From the NCBI GenBank assembly GCA_037974965.1, contig JBBPFI010000005.1, positions 372,001-436,000 of the forward strand: 64,000 nucleotides of DNA. The letters run 5' to 3'. Shown piece by piece: positions 38,967 through 49,796 of this stretch. A program made the position numbers and the translations under genes. Every line of letters begins with the position of its first letter. Positions within the stretch are counted from its first letter, which is position 1. This DNA is from Dacryopinax spathularia. Its lineage: Eukaryota; Basidiomycota; Dacrymycetes; Dacrymycetales; Dacrymycetaceae. The notes beneath the pieces are model-generated. The model made no database searches, had not been told where the DNA came from, and saw only the letters and a program-made list of their open reading frames with translations.

Positions 38967-40261
38967 ATGCCCCTCCCACCGCCCACACCCGCCGTCCTAG
39001 CCTCTCTCAACCTCATCCCCCATCTCCTCCGCCCGCTCAAGCGTACCCGCCCCCGCATCCCATTCTGGCAAATCCCCGCCCATCGTCTCCCGACCCGCTG
39101 GTCGCTCTACCGCCCCCTCCTCGCCCTCGCCCCTTCCCTAGATGTGGGACTCTGGATCCGGTATAAATGGCGCGTGCAGAAAGGCGAGACGAGCCCGATT
39201 AAAGTGCGGGAGATGTTATTGGGGTGGGAGAAGATGCTGAGGGTTTTTGAGAGGGCTGCTGACGGGGGTGAGAGGGAGCAGAGGGTGGTGGAGAGGTATA
39301 GACGGCTGATAAGGGCGAGGAAGAAGAGGTTGGAGTGGGTGGAGATCGAGGATGAGGAGCTTGTGCGTCTTCCTTCCTTTCTTCCTTTCTTCCTTCCTTC
39401 CTTTCTTTCTTCCAAGTCTATGGATAGGGAAATTGCATGTGCTGATGCGGGATGTTGTGGACAGAAACGCATGCAAGCGCTGTACAACCGACCCAAGCTG
39501 ACAGGGGCGATCGTACGCGGCTCACCGGCGCACAAACCATTCCCGAGGCTCAAGCCCCAGCCGCCTAACATCTCGCACATCATCAGGGCGAGGTACAAGG
39601 CCCGGGAGAGACGGGCGGCTGCGCAGAGCTTGTATCAGATGTGGGTTGGATTTGTCAAGGACGAGATTAAGGAGGAGGAGATGCTTGGGTTGGGCAAGGG
39701 GAGGAGGATGTTCCGGCATGCGGAGAATGAGTGGTGTAGGTCCCTCCCTCCCTCCCTCCCTCTCTTTCCTCTCTGTCCTCTTTTCCGCTTGGGTACTAGG
39801 GGGTTTTGGGCGAGATATGCTGATGACATGTAGTGGACCCGATCAGGGAGCATATACACAATATCGACCGGATGTTCAATCTCGACACGGCGCGGCAAAC
39901 TGCCTCTCTGACGCCGGAACAAGTCGCCAAAGTACGCGAAGCCCGCCGACGGCGGATAAAGAACATGACCTACCACCGACAACGCGAGCTTCGGGGCGAG
40001 GTAACGCCTCGCAGCTACTTGCGCACGCTCCAAGGCCCGCCCGGCAGGATACTTGCGCAAATGAGGGCAATGGGGGACGAGAAATGGCGGTTGAGGGATC
40101 GGACGGTGCGTGGACCGGGATGGGGCGGATGGGCGGGGAAGACGAAGGTTAGGAGGGGGATGAGGATGCGGAAGAGGTGGTCTGAGGCGAGGTGGAGGAG
40201 GGAGAAGAGGGAGAGGGGGTTGCCGTATCATGATACGGGCGAGTTGCAGGATATGATATGA
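38967..40261 (+). CDS. LYR-motif-like protein, probably mitochondrial
   Basis: A 364-aa basic protein. Exons: 38967-39362, 39465-39735 and 39834-40261. The N-terminal part has SLYRPLLALAPSLD, followed by a basic helical region (RYKWRVQKGETSPIKVREML, then REQRVVERYRRLIRARKKRLE). This arrangement resembles Complex1_LYR proteins, which assist assembly or Fe-S transfer in mitochondria. It is far longer than classic LYR proteins (about 100 aa). The middle (KPFPRLKPQPPNISHII) and the Arg-rich C-terminus are typical of mitochondrial assembly or ribosome factors. The start is the first ATG; the N-terminus is rich in Pro, Leu and Arg and could be a presequence. The LYR assignment is tentative. The second intron carries a pyrimidine microsatellite. 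Confidence 0.55.
39369..39413 (+). repeat. Pyrimidine microsatellite (CTTCC/CTTTC) in an intron
   Basis: About 45 bp of CTTC- and CTTTC-type repeats just after the donor of intron 1 of the LYR-like gene. The intron is 102 bp, about twice the local norm, probably because of this expansion. Confidence 0.7.
39741..39772 (+). repeat. (TCCC)n microsatellite in an intron
   Basis: Roughly 30 bp of TCCC repeats next to the donor of intron 2 of the LYR-like gene. This intron is 98 bp. The presence of pyrimidine arrays in both introns of one gene is unusual for the window. Confidence 0.7.
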
Positions 40262-42531
40262 TTCGAGGCGAGAAAAGAGGGCTGGGCGCCGGGAAGAGGC
40301 CTGTGATGGATCCTGAACGCAATCTCGGAGGCGCCGCATAATGTCGCCCTTTCTTCGACTAGTTATGGACATCGCACGTCGGGAAGAGTCTTCCTCGATG
40401 GACCACCTACTCATTTGGACGAAGACACCAAACTGCAACTCCCGACAATACACCGCTCCATCCGCAAATTGGAGGCAGCATCGCACCCAACCGCACTACA
40501 TACCGTCCTTCTCGTCAAGATGGACTCGAACGACCATTCGCAGATAACCGCCCACCGCAGACTCTCTTGCGTCATCGACAATCTGGCCGAGATCTGCGTC
40601 ATCCTCGTACGACGCTACCGCCCAATCCCAGCCAAACGAGCCGCCGAACAAGAACATCTCATCAATCCGTCCAAATCTCGTCCAAGCAATATACTGTATT
40701 ATCAACACCGCTCCTCCATACCCTTCCCGTACGAAAACAAACGCGAATGAGCAGCCCGCTCGCGCCTGAGGCCCATCAACAGCGGAAGCCGAACCTCCCC
40801 CGGTGCCGAATCCCGCCCTTCGCCAGGCGAAGAGAACACTCGCGCTTGGCAGATCCTGATCCCGATCCCGATTATGCCGGCCCCGGTGCCGGCTCCGGTC
40901 ATACTTCGGCCCAGATCGAACCCTTTGCCGCTCCCGCTCGTGCGGAAAGTCTCCTCTCTTTTGGGCGTCAGCTGGCCGAAGGGCTATTCTTGGATTCTGG
41001 GGTGGGCCAGGTGGCTACGAACGTGTACATACCCTGTATATGCGTGTGTGGTGGTTTACCCGGAGTGATGCACAAGCAAATGTACTATTAATTACCCTGC
41101 CGCCTTACAAATTAAACGCTTTAGCCGGATAAGGCAAGAAAGGTCGCCTACCCTTTCTTCCTGCCCTCGACGGAGGGGGTTCGAGTCACCCTCGCTAGGG
41201 TATATAAGGATAGAGTCGTACCGTTTAGCCTAGCGCGCAGCACGTGCGAGGGAATTGAGGGTCGCTGGTTTGCAGGCTCCCTTTTAGCTAAGCGCAGTAC
41301 GGAGAGAGAGGAGAGAGTCTGGAGTCTGGAGTACGTTCGAAGGGAGGGAGGAACGAGGCTGGGATCGTGTTCCGGCCTGGCCAGAGGCGCTCTCTTCTGG
41401 TGAGGATTATCCCCGGTTCTACCGCGGCTTCCGAGCAGGATGTCTACGGCTACGCGACAGACCATGCAAGAAAGGGAAGATAGCTTAAAGTTCCCGAATA
41501 AACAGGCAGAAACAGCGGCGAAACGTCGCACAGCCCCTCGAACAAAGTGGAACATCATCAGGGGATCCGATCGGGGCTGATGTGCCGATCACGTCTTGCG
41601 TACTTGGGCGCATCCTCACCCTCGCATCTCTGCGTTCCATCCTCTTCCTCTCCTCTGGGTCAGCAGCCGCATGATCGGCAGGCCTAGACCACCCACCAGC
41701 TACTGTGCAATAATAAGATTGCACCCCTCCTTCCTCCCCTCCTTCTGCGCGCGCCTACCTCAGCATGGACGCGCAGGCATGGACGCGCAGGCTGATGCCC
41801 ACCTCGCACCACTTCCCTGCGCATCCCGATCATCCTGCCTACTCCATCCGTCCAATCCCCCGAGGGGGAACGTGCACCCCACGTGTGCGCATTCCGAGAC
41901 ACCTCGCATGCCATGCACCGCGGAGTCAGTCACTCCCCAGTCGCTGTACCCGCATAGCAGGTAATGCGAATTAGGGTCCTTTTCTCTCGCTCTGCCTCTT
42001 CCCATGGAGTGGCATGGACCGGCCATCGCCCATTCATCGTGTGGACATCGTCAATCGTCGCGAGGCTGATGGATGGCCTCCCACCGCCTAAGAGAAGAGA
42101 AGAATGAGGGTGCCTTTCTCCCCCTCGCTTCGCAGCCCTCGTTCCTGCCTTATGGGCGCGAATGTGCGCGCACCGTCTGCTTGAGGACTGAGGATGGGGG
42201 ATGGGCTGTGTGTGGTCTGAAGGAGGGATGTGCGAAACCGGGGTGGGGGAAGTGAGGGGGAGGCGTTTTGGGGTGCGTTTGAACTTTGGCTTTGAGGGGA
42301 ATGGGGAGTCGGGGCATCGTGCGGCGACACGCAGAGCTTGTGGGGTATAAAAGTGGGATGTAGAGCTGCTCTGGAGGGAGTAAGAGTGCGCCAAGCCAAG
42401 CTCCCCGGTCTCCGCCTGCGCCGCCTGCAAGCTCCTCGAGTGTACCTGTATCTCATCTCATACCCCGCTCGCCGCATCACATCGCATACCCTACCCAACC
42501 CGCTTCTACTCGCATACCCGCCTTCGAGAAG
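40262..42531. other. Long intergenic region with an unassigned ORF and an orphan TATA-like site
   Basis: 2.27 kb without a recognised gene. A frame open from about 40310 to 40750 on the plus strand encodes a fairly ordinary-looking peptide (RVFLDGPPTHLDEDTKLQL, then IHRSIRKLEAA) but has no upstream ATG, so it may be an exon of an undetected gene. A GGTATATAAGG element sits at about 41198 with no gene downstream within range. Low-complexity GATCCCGATCCC repeats lie near 40855-40880. Nothing else is supported. Confidence 0.35.
42346..42352 (+). promoter_or_regulatory. TATA box of the double-psi beta-barrel gene
   Basis: TATAAAA in the context GGGGTATAAAAGTGG, 180-186 bp upstream of the ATG at 42532. 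The downstream leader is C/T-rich, as is common in highly expressed fungal genes. Confidence 0.55.
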
Positions 42532-43080
42532 ATGTTGTACTCCACCCTCGCACTCGTCGTCTCCCTCCTGCCCTTCGCCGCGGCTTGGCCGGTCTATACG
42601 ACCGAGACCGTTAATGCCGCTACGGCCATCACTGGCGGCCGTGCAACCTGGTTCGACGTTGGCCTCGGTACGTCCCCTCCCCCTCCCCCTCCTACATGCA
42701 TGGCTGACAGTCGCGCTGCTCCTGTCTAGGTGCCTGCGGCTACACCGACACGAACCTCGACTGGATCGTCGCCCTCAACATCGAGCAATACGAGGCCTCC
42801 CCCTCGTGCAACCGGTTCCTCGTCGTCGAGAACACGCAGAACGGGGCGACGGCAGTGGCGAAAGTGAGGGATATGTGTCCCGGGTGTGCGTATGGGAGTC
42901 TGGATATGAGTCCGGATCTGTTTAAGGCTATTTCGACGGGGGGGCTGGACGAGGGGACTTTTCCTATTCGGTGGAGTGTGCGTGCCTCCTCGACTCCTGC
43001 CTTTCCGCTTCTTTCGTTGCTAATACGGTTGTCGACAGTGGCTCCCGGAGGACTATGTTCCCCCTGGGTACAAGGCATAA
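42532..43080 (+). CDS. Small secreted RlpA/barwin-like double-psi beta-barrel protein
   Basis: A 141-aa secreted protein. Exons: 42532-42667, 42730-42977 and 43039-43080. A clear signal peptide (MLYSTLALVVSLLPFAAA) is followed by the DPBB core: RATWFDVGLGACGYTD, CNRFLVVEN, VRDMCPGCAYGSLDMSPDLF and FPIRWSW. Conserved Cys pairs (GACG...C, DMCPGCA) are intact. Fungal relatives include plant-responsive and papain-inhibitor-like proteins and expansin-like domains; no catalytic activity is implied. The family also resembles expansin domain 1 but there is no carbohydrate-binding second domain. The final exon of 42 nt (WLPEDYVPPGYKA end) is needed to close the fold. A strong TATA box lies upstream. 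Confidence 0.9.
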
Positions 43081-43605
43081 CGTGGTTCTCCTCGCCCCTC
43101 CTAGGTCACGACCTAAATCTCTTCCTTTTCTCGTCGGAATGGGGCGCATATATCTCGGTTTTTTCTTTTGCCTTTACGGAAATGGGTTACGAGCGATGGG
43201 AATGTACGCTGGATGTACAACTAGCAGGAGATGGAGATGGAACAAATAGTTATTTTATTACGATCGAACTTGCTCGCCCTTGCGCAATGGGGACGAAAGA
43301 AGCCGGATCTTACAGCTCTTTGAACAGTGTAAAGTGAAGGTAGCGCATATATGCCGGTTTAGAGATAGTGTAGTCGCAGTCGCGATGGACAAGGATGGGA
43401 GAAGCAAGAGCCCGATAAGCGCCCTCCAGCTCCAGATTAGCGCCAATCCCTCACCGGCACCCGGCGGAGTCGCGGCTCCGAGCAAGGGCAAAATTCAGCT
43501 TCCGTCCTCCTCCCCCTCTACTCCCTCGCATCTCCTCCTCCTCCTCCTCCTCCTCTCCAGCCTCTCTTCGCCCCCTCCGCTAGTTGAGGGTAACCAGAGG
43601 ACAAT
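43081..43605. other. Intergenic, no gene seen
   Basis: 525 bp. It contains a CTCCTC run at 43531-43556 just upstream of the G-patch gene. No coding sequence is supported. Confidence 0.45.
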
Positions 43606-44986
43606 ATGCCCCTCGACAGCCACCACCATCTTCGTCGCCTCGGCTGGGCCGGAACAGGCAGCGCACTGCGAGAAGGCGGCATCTCGAGGCCTCTCAATGT
43701 CACCCAGAAGAAGACGCTCGCGGGCGTAGGGAAGGACAGGGACGAGGCCTTCCCTTTCTGGGATCAGTACGTCCCCCTTTCCCCTCACTTCCATTACGCG
43801 TCGTGCGGGATGTGAGTTGTCTGGTAGCGGGTGTTGACTATGGTTTTGGGTAGTGTGTTTACGGCTGCGGCGAAGAGTATTGTGATTAAAGTACCTGGAG
43901 GAGGGAGCGAGACGAGCGATTCCGTACGTCCTGCCCACCCTTCTCTTCTTCCCATTCATCAGACTAACACTAGTCCAGGACTCAGACCAACCAATCCCAA
44001 CCCCAATGCCCGCTCCAACCCCACTAGCCAGAACAGCAACAGGCATAATATCCAACCGTCGTCCCACCAACGGCATGCCCGCCCTGTCCGGCAGCTCGAC
44101 GCCTGTCCCTCCATCTGGCTCGGGCTATGGCTCGGGTACACAGACACCGAATGGAGCAGGGGTAGAGGGGCCGAAGTTGAGTTTGCTGGCGATGGCGAAA
44201 CAGCAGGCTGCGAGGAGCCAGCTGTATTCGAGGTTCTTTAGGGGTCCTGTTATACGGATGGAGGATGAGGATGAGGGGGAGGGGGTGGATGAGGTTAGGG
44301 GGGAGGAGCGGAAGGAGGTGATTGTGCACGGGGTTATTGAGAAGGAGGTGGTCGTGCAGGAGACGGAGGAGGTGCAGGTTGAGGTTGTGGAGATGAAGAT
44401 GAAGAAGCGGAAGAGGGAGGAGGTCGAAGAGACCAGTGATGTGAAGAGGGTTGAAAGACTGGATGGTGGAGACGGGGAAAAGAAGAAGAAAAAGAAGCGA
44501 AAGAGAGATGAAGATGCCGCTATGGACGGCGGCGTTCCAAGCGTCCTCGCATCCGAATCGACAGATAAGCCGAAGAAGAAGACAAAAAAGTCCAAGGCGC
44601 TTTCGGACGAGCTTCAGTCTGCACCGGCTACCACCGCCGCGCCCAATGCATCGTCTGAAACAGCATTCCCCAGCCGCGATGACGAGGCAGAGGGGGCAGA
44701 GAAGGTGAAGAAGAAGGAGAAGAGGAAGAGAGACAAGTCGAAAGACGCAGCATCGGCAGACGTGGATGCCGAAGAGCGGAAGAGAGAGAAGAAACGCCGA
44801 CGGAAGGAGCGGGAGCTCGCACCCATGTTCGAATCTACGAGCGGCGTGGAGGCTGCTGCTGTCGCCCACCGACCGGATACGACGCCCACTTCAGGCGCAG
44901 ACAACACTACGACGAATCATGAGGAGCGGAAGAGGAAGAAGAAGGAGAAGAAAGAGAAGAAAAAGCGGAAGTTAGACCAGGCTTGA
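43606..44986 (+). CDS. G-patch, lysine-rich nucleolar protein (GPATCH4/Tma23-like)
   Basis: A 412-aa protein. Exons: 43606-43766, 43854-43923 and 43979-44986. The N-terminus LRRLGWAGTGSALREGGISR is a G-patch-type segment (Gly-rich, binds DEAH helicases in this family). It is followed by VTQKKTLAGVGKDRDEAFPF and WDHVFTAAAKSIVIKV, the layout of GPATCH4/Tma23-type ribosome-biogenesis factors. The C-terminal two thirds is acidic and then strongly Lys/Arg-rich with repeated KKKRKR-like runs, giving several nuclear and nucleolar localisation signals. Function in ribosome assembly is inferred from family. The opposite-strand ORF (44024-44869) is a shadow of the lysine-rich tail. Confidence 0.8.
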
Positions 44987-45952
44987 GCGACCCGCATGCA
45001 GTATGCTCCGTCCACTCCATTTGCACCGATACCTCGCAATCCAATACCCATCTTACATTTTCCTTTCTTGAAACTCAGCCGCTACACCCGCGAAACGACC
45101 GTCTACCCTCCCACAGACGATTACCAAGGCTATTGGCCGTCATAAGACATGTATGTGAGATCGGATAACCAGTGCCTTTTGAGGCTATCGCGGGCTGTGG
45201 TAGTGAGAAACGAGCTTGGGGCACCGCGGGCTTGCCCTGCACCAGGTTTTCTCCTGGGATTTATCTCCTCGCCCGCCTCGTCAACGTCTTGGCATTCCCG
45301 GCATGGCTTGAATCACCACGCTTGTAAAGTCATAGTCCATATATTTTCTATCATCTCTCCGCGCTGCCGTACTGCCTTGAAAGTGAAAAAGCTGAGATGT
45401 TTTTCCGGCCATGGACGAGAGGGACGATGTGAAACATGCGGGTGCATATGTATAGTAGGCGACGAGAAGAAACATGCTTACTCAGCCCGCTTTTCGTCTT
45501 GCCCCCCATGTTGCGCCTCTCACTCATTGACTCACTGATCGATTGCTTGACTCTCCCTTCTCTACCATGCTACATGCTACAGTAGCATAGGTTTGGAGCG
45601 CATCAAGAAATACTGGACAGAGTGAAACTGGGGAAAACGTAAGGCTTATAAATCCGTCGGCCATGAATCGTTCTCGATCAAGAAGGTAAGTCTTTCTCCT
45701 GGTGCTTGAACGCTGGCTGGAATTTATTCTAATACGAACAGTCAGCGTTACCGCTACGTTGCAAGCCTGACTCGGGTTGGCTTCGTATGCTGGAGCTTGC
45801 AGTCGATAGCTTAAGCGCGCTTGCGAGTATTTAAGCCATGAAGTTCGATGTAGATCGCTACCAGCAAGCTCGGACTGCCGCCCCCCTTGCGCAACTCAAC
45901 TTGCACGGGATAGAAATACTCGGTACTCATAGTTTCAGCAAACGAGAACGAG
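44987..45952. other. Intergenic; may hold a spliced 5' leader of the MDR gene
   Basis: 966 bp. The first 600 bp show nothing recognisable. In the last 300 bp a TATAAAT element is followed by an intron-like GTAAGT...CAG stretch (about 45686-45741), so the MDR transcript could start near 45680 with a spliced leader containing a short upstream ORF (ATG at 45663). This is suggestive only. Confidence 0.35.
45647..45653 (+). promoter_or_regulatory. TATA-like element upstream of the MDR gene
   Basis: TATAAAT, 300 bp upstream of the ATG at 45953 but only about 35 bp before an intron-like donor, which fits a start site of a spliced leader. Confidence 0.35.
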
Positions 45953-47227
45953 ATGGCACAAAACTTTGGAATCGTCGTGACCGAGCACAGTCAGAAAAAG
46001 CTCGCCCCTGCAAAGCCTGTAGAACTCTGGGAGCCTGAAGAAGGCCAGATCCGCATTCGAATCGAAGCTGCGGCACAGAATCCAGTTGACTGGAAGCAAG
46101 TGCGTTCTCTCGATGGGCTTGCCAGAGACCATGTTGGCTGATACAGCGTCCAGCTTTATACTGACTTCCTCGGTATCCCGTCCTTCCCTTACGTCTTGGG
46201 CGTCGATGCTGCCGGTGTGGTCGATAAGGTCGGTCCTGGTGTGACGCACGTCAATGTTGGCGACCGCGTACGTTTCTCCTTTGCCACCCTTCAGACTGGT
46301 GAAGCGATCAATCTAATGTTACCGTAGGTGGCAGCTCTGAGTCTACCAGCAACGCATGCCAAGTTTGGAGTGTATCAGAGGTACAACATCGCTATTGCGG
46401 ACGCTGCTGCACGAGTTAGTACCCATGCTTTCTGTTTGTTGATGGCGACCGGACTGAGCCCTTCGGCAGGTTCCATCCAGCATAACCTTTGATGAAGCCG
46501 CCACCTTCCCAGTGGCATACTGGACCGCCGCGCTCGGACTCCACAGCTTGCTACAAATTCCAATCCCGCTCGATGAGTCCAAGCAGATCACACCCAAAGT
46601 TGCGAAGGGCGAGCCGCTTCTGGTGTGGGGCGGCAGCTCGAGCGTCGGGGCGCTTGCGGTGCAGCTGGGCGTCATCTCCGGATTCAAGGTTATCGCTACT
46701 GCCAGTCCTAGGAACTTCGAGTATGTGAAGAGCCTCGGGGCGGACGAGGTGCTGGATTATCATGATCCCAATGTCTGTCCCATGTAGCCTTGGGTCGAGA
46801 GATAGCGAAGATGCTGACTTCCGCCCAGATCGTGGAGAAGATTCGCAAGCTGGCTCCAAATCTTCGCTACGCATACGATGCGATCAGTGATTTCAGCGAG
46901 CACGGATCTACGGCATCCATCTTCGCCTCCTTCTCGGCTCCTTCGCCAGAGGTAGTCATCTCGTTCGGAACCGTGCCCAACCCGCCAGAAGACGTGAAGG
47001 TGCACTACGTATTCGCCGCGGTCATTTACTTCCCCGGACATCAGGAGGAGAAAGAGAGCTTGACCGAGCTTTGGGAGATCTTGATGCGGGAAGGGAAGCT
47101 GAAGCCGCATCCTATCAAGCTGATGCCCAACGGGCTGAACAGCATCGACGAGGGCTTCGATTTGATGAGGCAGGACAAGGTCAGCGGGCAGAAGCTGGTG
47201 TATCGTCCGGGAGAGACAAAGATCTAA
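45953..47227 (+). CDS. Medium-chain dehydrogenase/reductase, trans-enoyl reductase-like (zinc-free)
   Basis: A 349-aa NAD(P)H-dependent MDR protein. Exons: 45953-46099, 46154-46267, 46328-46414, 46470-46772 and 46829-47227. The GroES-like N-domain contains AAAQNPVDWKQ and YVLGVDAAGVVDKVG. The Rossmann domain contains the nucleotide motif LLVWGGSSSVGALAVQLG and ATASPRN, then LGADEVLDYHDPN. The structural and catalytic zinc cysteines of alcohol dehydrogenases are absent, as in quinone reductases and ToxD/LovC-type enoyl reductases. The role could be quinone reduction or an enoyl-reductase partner of a synthase; no synthase gene is nearby, so a housekeeping or detoxifying role is likelier. No targeting signal is seen. 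Confidence 0.88.
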
Positions 47228-47510
47228 TTTCATGATGGAGTGCAATGTTATGCCGGTTGCCCAGCGTTAGACGTAGAGATTATGAGAATTGGAAGTGTGC
47301 GCCGGCTGTGGAGGTAGAAAGAAAGGAAGTTCCCATTCGGCATCAAGCGCCCAGGTCAGGGTCGATGTGACGTCGCACTCAGCAACTTCGTGCTCCTCCA
47401 CCTTCAATGCTCCAGATGTTCATATGCTCGCTGGACGATCATCTTTATATTGTACCAAGCTGAGAACATTTCGTAGCCATCTTAACCTCTGTACTCGCAG
47501 TATATCCACC

Positions 47511-48038
47511 ATGGGCCTGACACCAGCACCTCTTTCGTCGCTCAAGCTCACCGTTCAACGCGTCCCACCCACGCCCGACTCCCCCGGCAAAAGACCAATT
47601 CTGATCTATCACAAAGTCTTCCCCGCTGGTACCTCGCCAGATGCGATCGAGTCGCACATGCGCTCAAATGGGTACGAGCCTCAATGGCGATACGGGATGT
47701 ACCCGTTCTCCCACTTCCACACGACGACGTACGAAGTCCTCTCGGTCTATTCGGGCCGCGCTACGTGCCAGTTCGGAGGGGACAACAACCCTGGCGCCGT
47801 CAAGCTGCAGGTTGAGGAGGGGGATGTGGTCATTCTCCCACCTGGAATCGCCCACAAGGGAGTCGAGATGCCAAGGGGATTCATGATGGTTGGGAGCTAC
47901 CCGAACGGGTACAACTGGGACGAGAAGCGGAAGGGCGAGAAAGGCTTTGAGGAGAAGATCGGGAAGGTTAGGGGGTTGGAGCGGGATCCGGTCTATGGCG
48001 AGCAGGGGCCAGCGCTTGAGTATCTGGGGGACAAATGA
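47511..48038 (+). CDS. Cupin-domain protein (YjlB-like)
   Basis: A single-exon 175-aa cupin protein from the ATG at 47511. The frame is open further upstream to 47289, but the 5' part is low-quality sequence and the ATG in the ACCATGG context is a good start. The beta-barrel motifs are HFHTTTYEVLSVYSG (cupin motif 1, metal His and Glu) and GDVVILPPGIAHKGV (motif 2, third metal His). It resembles bacterial YjlB-like cupins; substrate unknown. No signal peptide. Confidence 0.85.
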   Translation: MGLTPAPLSSLKLTVQRVPPTPDSPGKRPILIYHKVFPAGTSPDAIESHMRSNGYEPQWRYGMYPFSHFHTTTYEVLSVYSGRATCQFGGDNNPGAVKLQVEEGDVVILPPGIAHKGVEMPRGFMMVGSYPNGYNWDEKRKGEKGFEEKIGKVRGLERDPVYGEQGPALEYLGDK

Positions 48039-49796
48039 TGGGCTGTTACGGGGAAGGGGGAGGAGGAGATCTGCAGATTTGTTGTATCCATGTATCTGGT
48101 TGGTGAGCTTTTCCAATGTAACATGCTCAATCTTGGTCGGGACGGGTTGCCTTAGTCGGCGAGCTGGTGTGAGCTCGCTATCATCAGCCTACAGTGACGC
48201 GGCCGCCGTGCGGCTCAGAGCGGCCTTATACATCGATGCCGCCACTACCACGACGGACAGTCAATGTCATCGACTGGTCTCGAGCTATTCGTGCGTAACC
48301 TCGGCTATTCTGATTCTTCGTGGCACGATCTTCTACCGCTTTCAAGGCATATCCGATTGAACAATCTATCGATAGTACGCAGACTCCATGCGTTACTCGG
48401 ATATCTTGGAGTGGCGTGAATGGGCAGCATGGGGCAGCACGTCTCGACTGGTAGGGTTGCTCTCGAAGTTCCCGGTCATCGATGAGCTGGATGCAGCCAT
48501 TATTGGGCACCAGTAGTGACCGCTTGCGTCCACCCGCGGCACAAGTGGCTCGTCATCAGGCAAAATCAGCCGGCGGATAATCTTGAGGTCTATCCTCTTC
48601 TACTGAATGAGATGCGATGGTTACCCTTAGCCCAATGTCACCACCAACAAATAACAACATACCCTACGCCGGCCGTCTTCTGCGTCCATCTGAACTCAGG
48701 ATCGCCCGCCGCCCGAGCCAGTCCGGGCTCGCTACTTCAGGTAGCACAACTCCAAGCTGTCGGGTCCGATCCAAATGTCCAAATCAGGGGTGAACAGCCC
48801 ACTCACCGAGCCAATCTGCCCTTCAGCCGGCGGAATCCCTGCACCGGCAAAGGCAACATGTGCCTTAGTTCGTTGTTTGACGAGGGTCGTCAATACAGTT
48901 TGTGATGGAGAGAGAGCGTAACCGAGGCACCCAGAGGGCCTGCGCATATCGGGCGAGAGACATCGCTGACGCTGATGATATGGACCATTGGATGGCCGGG
49001 GCGATGCCCTCGCTTGACGACGCCGAGCTTGGGCTATAATTATTGTCCGCACTCGGTTAGATTGTCTGTACAACGCAGATGTCGTGGATGACCATCGAGG
49101 CACTCGAGCAGAGCTGAGCAATCAAGAGTGTTTGCATGATTATTCGACTTGAGTGAAGAAACCAGAAACGCAAGGAAGAAGTGAGAATGAGATTAATGTT
49201 AGGCGCCCGTGAAAGAGCGACGCGTGATGGGAAGCGCCCGACGCGTCGCGTCGCGGTCACAACTTCGACCAGCCACCAATGGTCACTTGGCATTACGGCA
49301 GGTTGATATCTCCCACAATTTCCAGTCGCTACGATACGCTTGACATTACTTATACCTGGCTCATCCTACTGCAGACAGCTGCGCATCATTGCCGTCATAA
49401 TTATGGCGACTAGCTTAGCTCGACTCGGCGATGCGCCTGTTTCCTCGGGCGCATGGCGCGTCCCTGTCCATCCATTCGCTTGCGTATTCCCGGAGATGCG
49501 GTCATGGCTTGCTGTAGCGATGGCTCTGTTCGCAACCCGTAGAGACCGCTGAACGTCGTCATAAGCGAATCTTGCTCGGCGACGTGACGGCAGGTAACAA
49601 CAAGTATAAAAGCCGTTTGTTTTCTGTTTTCATAACAAACCGTGCTGCTCCCGTCTCTCCACACGACCCCGCTTGCCGACACAAGCTTCGCCGATAGTCG
49701 GTCGCCGCAAGACGGGCGTATTCCGATTACAGGGTGCTGGATCTAATCTAATCTCGGGCTAATTGAATCCTCTCATTTATTACTACTCTCCCTAAT
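48039..49796. other. Long intergenic region, no gene seen
   Basis: 1.76 kb with only short, domain-free ORFs on both strands (for example 48732-49121, minus). The last 200 bp hold a TATA box for the WSC-type gene. I see no repeat or RNA-gene signature. Confidence 0.45.
49605..49611 (+). promoter_or_regulatory. TATA box of the WSC-type gene
   Basis: TATAAAA in AAGTATAAAAGCC, 186-192 bp upstream of the ATG at 49797. The distance is nearly the same as for the secreted DPBB gene, which suggests similar leader lengths. Confidence 0.5.

Noticed and set aside
39635-40486. 283-codon ORF on the minus strand
   Set aside because: Antisense to the last two exons of the LYR-like gene, low-complexity Pro/Arg content, and it runs across a splice joint of the real gene.
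40900-40930. GGCCCCGGTGCCGGCTCCGG-type repeats as a CRISPR or minisatellite
   Set aside because: Too short and irregular; CRISPR arrays are not expected in a fungal nucleus.
41150-41210. Possible tRNA from GGGTTCGAGTCACCC
   Set aside because: The T-arm-like piece has a poor stem and no acceptor, D or anticodon arm around it.
44024-44869. 281-codon ORF on the minus strand
   Set aside because: Shadow of the lysine-rich tail of the G-patch protein; Leu/His/Pro repeats follow from AAG/GAG codons read backwards.
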